A stretch of DNA of 64,000 bases from VAZQ01 sp963835165 (lineage in GTDB: Bacteria > Pseudomonadota > Alphaproteobacteria > Rhizobiales > Xanthobacteraceae): contig CAWIGD010000005.1 of assembly GCA_963835165.1 (NCBI GenBank), positions 1 to 64,000 on the forward strand. The letters are read 5' to 3'. The position numbers were made by a program, and so were the translations under genes. Below, one piece after another: positions 58,236 through 64,000 of the stretch (position 1 is its first letter; every line of letters begins with the position of its first letter). Below the pieces are notes generated by a model that saw nothing but the letters and a program-made list of their open reading frames with translations, was not told the DNA's origin and did no database searches.

Positions 58236-61200
58236 TTACGCCCGTGTTTCGGTTTTTTTCCGCTTGGCGCGTTTTGCGACCGGATAATCGGTCAGGGTCT
58301 CCATCAACGCCCTGGCCTCCTGCAAATCAGGCGTCTCGAAGCCTTCCGTGAATTTGCCGTAGACTGATCGAATGAGTTTCAGAGCGTCCTTATCTCGCCC
58401 TTGCGCTCTCCAAAGCCGCGCAAGGTCGCAAGACGTGCGCAATTCCCAGCAAAGCGCCTGCTGGCGGCGCGCGATCTCCAAACTCTTAGTGAGCAGATTC
58501 TCGACCTCATCGGCTTTTGCGCGCCCTGCGGCCAGGAGAAGACCTGCCTTGATGCGCAGTACTTCAGCCAAGGCCCAGCGCTCCCCGGTCTCGTCCGACG
58601 TTGCGAGAGCCTGCTCAATCGCGTGCAAGGCGGCACCATTGCGACCGCCCTTGGCATGAACCTCGGCTTCGAGCGCGAGGAACATCGGCATCCAAAGCCT
58701 TGCTCCTGTCTTCCGCCAAGCGTCGAGTCCGCTGCGCAGCATGGCGATCCCGGCGTCCGGCTCGCCCTCCCGAGTCCCGGCCCAGCCGTGAAGAATTTGT
58801 CCCACCGGCCGCCCAAAATGGAAACCCATGCTCGGAGCAGAGCGACGAGACCACCGTTGCGTAGGAATGTGTATCCTGCGTGCGGCGGCGGAAGACATCC
58901 ATCATGCCGCGGGCATGGCAGAGCGTGTAGACCAGGGTATGGGGATGCGATATCGCCTCCGCACGTTTCACCGCCTCGTCAGCGATGCTCGACGCCTGAT
59001 CCACATATCCGAGATGCCATAACGCCCAGGATAAGTAACACAACGCGGTCGCCCCAATATCCTGGCCATACTGGAATCGGAACCGGGGATGGTGCTCGGG
59101 ATCGTACAGAGCTCGAGCCCGCTCGAGGTGCCCCCGCCCCGAGACAAATTCGCCCATTGTCACATAGGTCGTTCCCAGCGCCCGATGGGCGAGGCAGAGC
59201 GCCGCCGTGTCGCCGTACCGTTCCGCTTCAGCGAGAAACTCCGCCGCTGTCACCTGCTGCATGGCGACCTCGCCACTCACGTAGTAGCAAGCCCATATCC
59301 CGTAAAGTATGGAGAACTTTTGTGCGTCGTCCGTCGTCTCAGTGATGAGTTTTTTCGCCCGCAAAAAAGTTTCCATCGTTTCAGGTGCAGCGTAGCCCCT
59401 GCCCGCGATCATCGCTTGAGCAAGCATTACCTCCAATTCCAGCGCGACCTGGTTGTGTTCCAAATCGTCGGGTAGCGATTGCAGCAGTTCCAGCCCACGT
59501 TTCAGGTGGCCGATCGCCTCGGCGTTCGCCGACCGCTCGATCGCCCGTTGACCGGCTTTTCTCAGATAATCGATGGCCCGCCTGCTGTGTCCCGCTTGCG
59601 TCAAGTGATGTGCGATGAGTTCCGGCTGCGTTTCGACCGTGCGGGCGAATTGGTCCTCGAGGGCTTCGGCAATCCGACCGTGGAGTTGCTGACGTTTCCC
59701 TCGCAGCAAGCTCGAGTACGCCGCATCCTGCAGGAGCGCGTGCTTGAATATGTACGTGCAGTCCGGAGGCTCACCTTGGCTGAAGATAACTTCGGCAGCC
59801 GCGAGTTGCGCCAAGGCGTCCTGCAACAGCAGTCCGGAGCTCGGAGCCACGCACGCGAGCAGTCGGTAGGAGAACTCACGGCCGATCGCAGCCGCTACCT
59901 GCGCGACCTCTTTGACGGGCGCGAGCCTGTCGAGACGCGCCATCAGAGAATCGTGCAGCGTCGTCGGGATGGCTGGACCACCATCGACCAACCGTTCACC
60001 TGCATCAATCAGTAGCCCGGACTCCACCACGGTCTTGGTAAGTTCCTCGACGAACAAGGGAACGCCATCGGTCTTACTTATGATCTGCTCGTAAACGTCG
60101 GCCGGCAGCACCTTTCCGCCTGTGATGTCGACGATGATGGCGCGAGCCTGGTCGCGTCCAAGGCGATTGAGCCGGAGCATGGTCACATTCGACCGGTCGA
60201 GCCACGGCGGGAAGAATTCCGGCCTGAAAGTTATCAGGAAAAGTATGGGAACCTCTTTGATCGCAATAGCCCGATTGATCAGGTCCAGCGTGCTGGGATC
60301 GATCCAATGTACGTCCTCGACCACAAACAACACCGGTTGCACACGCGCGAGACCAAGCAGGTGCCGCATCATGGCCGCGATTGTGAGGTTCTTTTGCTGC
60401 TCGGGCATAAGGTCCAGAGCGGGATAACGTCCGGCAGTCGGGATCGATAGAAGCGCGGCAAAGAGCGGAGCATCCGCGACCGTCGTTTGGCCCGCGAGGG
60501 ACAACAAGGCTTCCAGCTTCTTGAGCTTGATTTCAGTCGTATCATCGCGCTCAAAGCGCGCGGCGTGTTCCAACTGTCTAATGACCGGATAGAATGGACT
60601 GTTGATGTGGTGCGGAGAACACTGGTGCCTGATGGTAATGTGCGGCTCATCCGCGATCTGCTCGAACAAGGTCATGCTGAGACGGGATTTCCCTATGCCG
60701 GGCTCCCCACACACGAGGGTAACTTGCCCCTCGCCTGCCTTGGCGCGCTCCCACATGTCCAATAATTGATTTAGTTCATTCTGCCGGCCAACGAACTGCG
60801 TAAGCTTGCCGGACAGCTTGGCTTCGAAGCGGCTCTCGACCGCTCGCTCGCCGCTGACTCTCCAGGCTTTGACAAGCCCCGAAATTCCTTTGAGCTCAAT
60901 CGACTTCAGATCCTCGAAAACGAAGATTTCCCCGAGGATGCGACGAGTGCTGGCAGAAACAACCACGGTGTTCGGGGGCGCCACGCTCTGCAAGCGTGAG
61001 GCCAAGTTCGGCGTTTCCCCCACGGCCGCTTGCTCCCGCGACGAGCCTTCACCGATGCTCTCCCCGACGATAACCACGCCGGTCGCGATACCCACGCGTA
61101 TTTGCAACGGGTCGTGGGAGGGCAGCAGGAGCTGCCCCACTTTCGCGACAAGATCGAGTCCTGCCCGCACGGCGGATTCGGCATCGTCCTCATGGGCCTG

Positions 61201-61635
61201 GGGATAGCCGAAATAGGCGAGAATGCCGTCGCCCATATACCGCGCAATATGGCCCCCACCTTGCTTGATGATGGCGGCGCAGGTGCCCTGGAATCTGCGG
61301 ATGACGGCGCTGAGATCCTCGGGATCGAGTTGAACCGCAAGCGCAGTCGAGCCCACAAGATCGCAAAACAATACGGTAAGCTGTCTCCTCTCGCCCTCGG
61401 AAATGGGCGCTGCCATGGTTTGGGAGTGCAAGCCGGCTGTGGTTCCAAGATTGCCGTTAGTGAGCGCGGCTATGGCCCTGAGTATCCGCTTGCGATGACC
61501 GAGTGCGACGTTGACCTTCTCGAGATCCGCCTCCGTAAGATGCGGCAAGGTCTCCATATCGATCGCATTCGCGTCGAAGACCGTAGCGTATTGCCCGAGG
61601 CCAAGCCCATCCAGCCAGGCCGCTATGGTGCTCAT
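58236..61635 (-). pseudogene. SAM/nucleotidyl-cyclase/AAA ATPase/TPR protein broken by a frameshift
   Basis: Intended product about 1,130 aa. Domains: SAM (residues 1-60, 'GLGLGQYATVFDANAIDMET'), class III cyclase (80-255, 'LTVLFCDLVGSTALAVQLDP', 'GDGILAYFGYPQAHEDDAES'), AAA_16 ATPase (275-600; Walker A 'GEPGIGKSRLS', Walker B 'LFVVEDVHWIDPST') and TPR repeats. At 58,801-58,803 one extra base in a G run (minus strand) puts the last about 190 codons in another frame: after 'GFPFWAAGG' the sense continues 'QILHGWAGTREGEPDAGIAM' to the stop at 58,236. Uncorrected, the frame runs to 58,615 (1,006 aa). Signalling regulator of the adjacent cluster is plausible. Start: ATG after AAGGAG. Confidence 0.8.
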
Positions 61636-61888
61636 GAAGGCTCCTTGCCCTCCTCAGCCTCGGCGCATGAATTACTCCAACATGTCCCCGGGCAAACCGG
61701 CAGCAAGAGCGTTATTCTCTTTTAATCTCAATATGTTGATTTTACACGCTCGTTCAGCGGAAAGGCAAGCACGCGATCGGTTTAGACAGCATCTCACTGC
61801 AACCTCCATGATACTAACCGGGTGAGGGGGGCGACGGGAAAGCGGGCAAGCAGCGCGTCGTCGATGTCCCGTATGTTGCGGAGGCGGA

Positions 61889-62029
61889 CTACCTGGCTTC
61901 GCGATCAGAAAACCTGCGTTTCCTGCCTGGCGCCGCAATCAGGGCCGGAAATTCGCCTGCCGCGCCGATGAATGTCGGCGCAGCCACAAGAATATCGACG
62001 AAAGCCGCAACCGAGTTGGGCGCGGTCAT
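61889..62029 (-). CDS. Small hypothetical protein (46 aa)
   Basis: ATG 62,029, with GGAGA six bases before, encodes MTAPNSVAAFVDILVAAPTF and 'IGAAGEFPALIAAPGRKRRF' plus SDREAR. Moderately hydrophobic without clear helix; no family. Start signal is better than the sequence. Confidence 0.35.
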   Translation of the reverse strand: MTAPNSVAAFVDILVAAPTFIGAAGEFPALIAAPGRKRRFSDREAR

Positions 62030-62358
62030 GTTGCATCTCCAGGTGATCGACGATCGGCCGTAACCTATGCATAGCGCACCGAGCCGAATGCTTGCATTGC
62101 GAAACGCTGGCACATGCAAGCTACGTCACAAGCGAGGCGCTTCACACATCATTAAAAAAACTTTGCTCTTAATCCAGCAGCGCTCCCCTGAGCGGGACGC
62201 GACCTACACGATTTCGCATCGCCTTCTCTAGATCGGCGCCGATCCGATCAAAAACCGGCGTCGAGAACAAAGTCGGTACGCGCGCGTCATCAGCCGCATG
62301 GCAGGAACGCCGTGAACCGGGTAACTTCGGTCCGATCTTGTAAGCGTTGGAGTTGATC
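62030..62358. other. Gap ahead of ku
   Basis: About 330 bases with an AT-rich patch (ATTAAAAAAACTTTGCTCTT, around 62,150). A minus-strand frame (62,169-62,360) starts inside the ku ATG's CATG and is probably chance. No promoter picked out. Confidence 0.35.
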
Positions 62359-63336
62359 ATGGCGCCCCGTGCCTACTGGAAGGGCTACCTCAAGCTGTCG
62401 CTCGTATCGTGTCCGATCGCCTTGTATCCGGCGACCTCCGAGCGCGAGAAAATCAGCTTCCATCAGCTCAACAAGAATACCGGCCACCGCATCAAGTACC
62501 GCAAGGTCGACGCCGAGAGCGGCGACGAGGTGGAGGCCGCCGACATCATCAAGGGCTATGAGGTCGGCAAGGGCGAATACCTCGAGCTTACCCCCGAGGA
62601 GCTGGAAGCGATTGCCATCGAGAGCAAGCGGGTGATCGAGATCGACGAGTTCGTGCCGAGGAAAGAGATCGATGAGATCTACTTCAACAGCCCGTACTAC
62701 GTGGTGCCGGACGGCGAAATCGGCCAGCAAGCCTTCGCAGTGATCCGCGAGGCGATCCGCAAGGAAGGCGCGGTCGCGCTCGGCAAGGTCGCCTTCACCT
62801 CGCGCGAGCACGTCATCGCGCTCGAACCCCGCAGCAAGGGCCTGCTCGGCCTGACGCTGCGTTATCCCTACGAGGTCCGCAAGCAAGCCGACTTTTTCGA
62901 CGACATCGAGGATGAACAGGTCCCGAAAGACATGCTTGAACTCGCAACCCACATCGTCAAGACCAAGGCGGGACACTTCGATCCGGCCAAGTTCAGCGAC
63001 CAATACGAGGACGCACTGAAGGACCTGCTGCAGCGCAAGCAATCCGGAGCCAAGATCGAGCACACCAAGGAGCGCGAGCCGGCAAACGTGATCAATCTCA
63101 TGGACGCCTTGCGTCGCAGCGTGCAGGGCGAACGCCAAACGCCGGCCGCGGTGCGGCCAAAACAGGCTGCGGCGCAACCAAAAAAAGGGCGCAAGCGGAT
63201 CGAAGGCCAGCGGGAGATGCTGCTGCCGATCGAGGGCAAGCGGACCGCGCGCGAGCCGGCCAAGAAGACCAAGCCGAACCGCGCGTCCGGCGCGGCGGAG
63301 GCGCGCCCCACCGGCCGGAAACGGTCGAGCCGATAG
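62359..63336 (+). CDS. ku: Bacterial Ku DNA-end-binding protein (325 aa)
   Basis: Prokaryotic Ku, which encircles double-strand ends and recruits LigD for non-homologous end joining. The Ku core spans residues 1-255: 'MAPRAYWKGYLKLSLVSCPI', 'INSPYYV'-type strand 'IDEIYFNSPYYVVPDGEIGQ', 'VALGKVAFTSREHVIALEPR', and a hallmark 'DALKDLLQRKQSG'. The C-terminal 70 residues are Lys/Arg/Ala-rich, as in extended rhizobial Ku proteins, and bind DNA. The ATG at 62,359 is right for the family; a TTG four codons upstream is also open. No ligD in the window. Confidence 0.95.
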   Translation: MAPRAYWKGYLKLSLVSCPIALYPATSEREKISFHQLNKNTGHRIKYRKVDAESGDEVEAADIIKGYEVGKGEYLELTPEELEAIAIESKRVIEIDEFVPRKEIDEIYFNSPYYVVPDGEIGQQAFAVIREAIRKEGAVALGKVAFTSREHVIALEPRSKGLLGLTLRYPYEVRKQADFFDDIEDEQVPKDMLELATHIVKTKAGHFDPAKFSDQYEDALKDLLQRKQSGAKIEHTKEREPANVINLMDALRRSVQGERQTPAAVRPKQAAAQPKKGRKRIEGQREMLLPIEGKRTAREPAKKTKPNRASGAAEARPTGRKRSSR

Positions 63337-63431
63337 CCTCGGACTGATGCCAGCCCGGGCATTCCCGGTCATCACCAAGACGCTGGTCTCGCTCGTTCCC
63401 GACCGATGACCGCCGCTTGCCGGTGATCGCG

Positions 63432-63713
63432 TCAGCGCGTCGATCCCGTACTCACGTCATGGCGGCATGTATCCGGGCGCGGGGTCGCACCGCGCCGGTC
63501 GAGCGGCACCTTGCAATTGTCGACGCGCTGCTCGTCGCTGGCCTTGCCACCAAGCCGCTCCTTGCCGGTGCGGGTCGGTCCGGCCTGGAGCGCCTTGGCG
63601 TCATTGTCGTCGCGCGGCCCCTCGCCTGCCACGGCCAACCCGACCTGTAGCGAGAGCGTCAGCGTCAGCGCCGCCGCTCGCGCCAAAGTCCGCCCGGTCA
63701 TCGACGGCGACAT
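63432..63713 (-). CDS. Small exported hypothetical protein (93 aa)
   Basis: A signal peptide (TLARAAALTLTLSLQVGLAV, cleaved after AVAG) precedes a hydrophilic basic/acidic mature chain of about 60 residues ('DDNDAKALQAGPTRTGKERL', with Cys near the end). The second ATG, four codons in, is an alternative start. No family recognised. Confidence 0.45.
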   Translation of the reverse strand: MSPSMTGRTLARAAALTLTLSLQVGLAVAGEGPRDDNDAKALQAGPTRTGKERLGGKASDEQRVDNCKVPLDRRGATPRPDTCRHDVSTGSTR

Positions 63714-63920
63714 GAGCGTACTCCCTTGCCTCGCGAAGGCCGTGTTCCCTTGCCCGCGCAGTCTAGGGCCGTAGAGAAACCCCCGGCCATCCGGTCCTTG
63801 CTTTCAAATCAAACGTCGGCGGCGCGCCATCGAGAACGCCTCGGCACGCCAAGCCGCGACCCTGCGGTGGGGGCAAGCAGCCCGGCCGTGGACCGCCTGC
63901 CCCGTTGCACGAGGTCGCGC

Positions 63921-64000
63921 TCAGAGCACCGGGCTCCAGGCCGCCGGCACCAGGCGATAACCGGTGCCGGCCTTCTCGATGTAACCGAGCCCTGGGAACG
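63921..64000 (-). CDS. Partial gene, C-terminal 26 residues only
   Basis: The right edge cuts a minus-strand gene whose last residues are FPGLGYIEKAGTGYRLVPAA then WSPVL and a TGA at 63,921-63,923. The stretch has a conserved look (GLGYIEK-G-GYRLVPAAW) known to me from rhizobial hypothetical proteins, but I cannot name a family from this fragment. Confidence 0.45.
   Translation of the reverse strand, partial: FPGLGYIEKAGTGYRLVPAAWSPVL

Noticed and set aside
62169..62360. Minus-strand 63-aa frame starting inside the ku start codon
   Set aside because: Start is created by the palindromic CATG and there is no ribosome binding site; kept only as a note.
1..64000. CRISPR array
   Set aside because: No set of regularly spaced repeats with unique spacers; the only short direct repeats are the three iterons and the 39-bp coding repeat.

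Overview
The window is GC-rich DNA (except a few AT-rich pockets) whose gene content points to an alphaproteobacterium of the order Hyphomicrobiales, most likely a Bradyrhizobium relative. The pointers are Bug-type substrate-binding proteins, DUF4239, DUF805 and DUF1203 proteins, a Ku protein with a Lys/Arg-rich tail, a DyP-encapsulin pair, many small exported proteins of unknown function, and intergenic palindromes of the kind common in that group. This placement is inference from families; there is no rRNA or intact tRNA.

Positions 1-16,900 are a loose accessory region: many short hypothetical genes, two paralogous zinc-ribbon proteins, ExoD, a zinc-independent-looking alcohol dehydrogenase, a Crp-type cyclic-nucleotide-binding protein, DUF4239, a glutathione transferase, a ModA-like binding protein, and several decayed fragments (recombinase, TPR protein, Bug receptor, frameshifted exported proteins).

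Positions 16,970-25,550 are an integrative element with a phage-like replication set on the minus strand: tyrosine integrase, excisionase-like HTH protein, family-A DNA polymerase, a winged-helix-like protein followed by three iterons, a terminase-small-subunit-like protein and a serine recombinase, plus a ribbon-helix-helix-like regulator with its own repeat array. It ends at the 3' half of a tRNA-Leu(CAA) gene (25,492-25,547), which I read as the right attachment site. No intact tRNA-Leu lies to its left here, so the island probably continues past the left edge and includes the accessory region.

Positions 25,770-34,080 hold two Bug receptors with IclR and LysR regulators, a methyltransferase, a truncated FAD monooxygenase remnant, a repeat-bearing exported protein and a TPR protein.

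Positions 34,314-39,618 (minus) are the strongest candidate for an undescribed system: one promoter and a tightly overlapping operon encoding a three-helix membrane anchor plus coiled-coil OmpA domain (in two overlapping frames), a KAP-like P-loop ATPase with two membrane helices, and two large proteins I cannot assign.

Positions 40,000-45,450 carry a beta-propeller protein, DUF805, a DyP peroxidase with a C-terminal encapsulin-loading peptide directly upstream of a family 1 encapsulin, and DUF1203.

Positions 45,800-61,640 (minus) are a compact polyketide cluster: acyl-AMP ligase, short-chain reductase, free carrier protein, one large PKS (KS-AT-DH-KR-ACP-TE, the TE having Cys as nucleophile), phosphopantetheinyl transferase, type II thioesterase, a patatin-like protein lacking its nucleophile, and a cyclase/ATPase/TPR protein broken by a frameshift. 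The window closes with Ku and small or partial genes.
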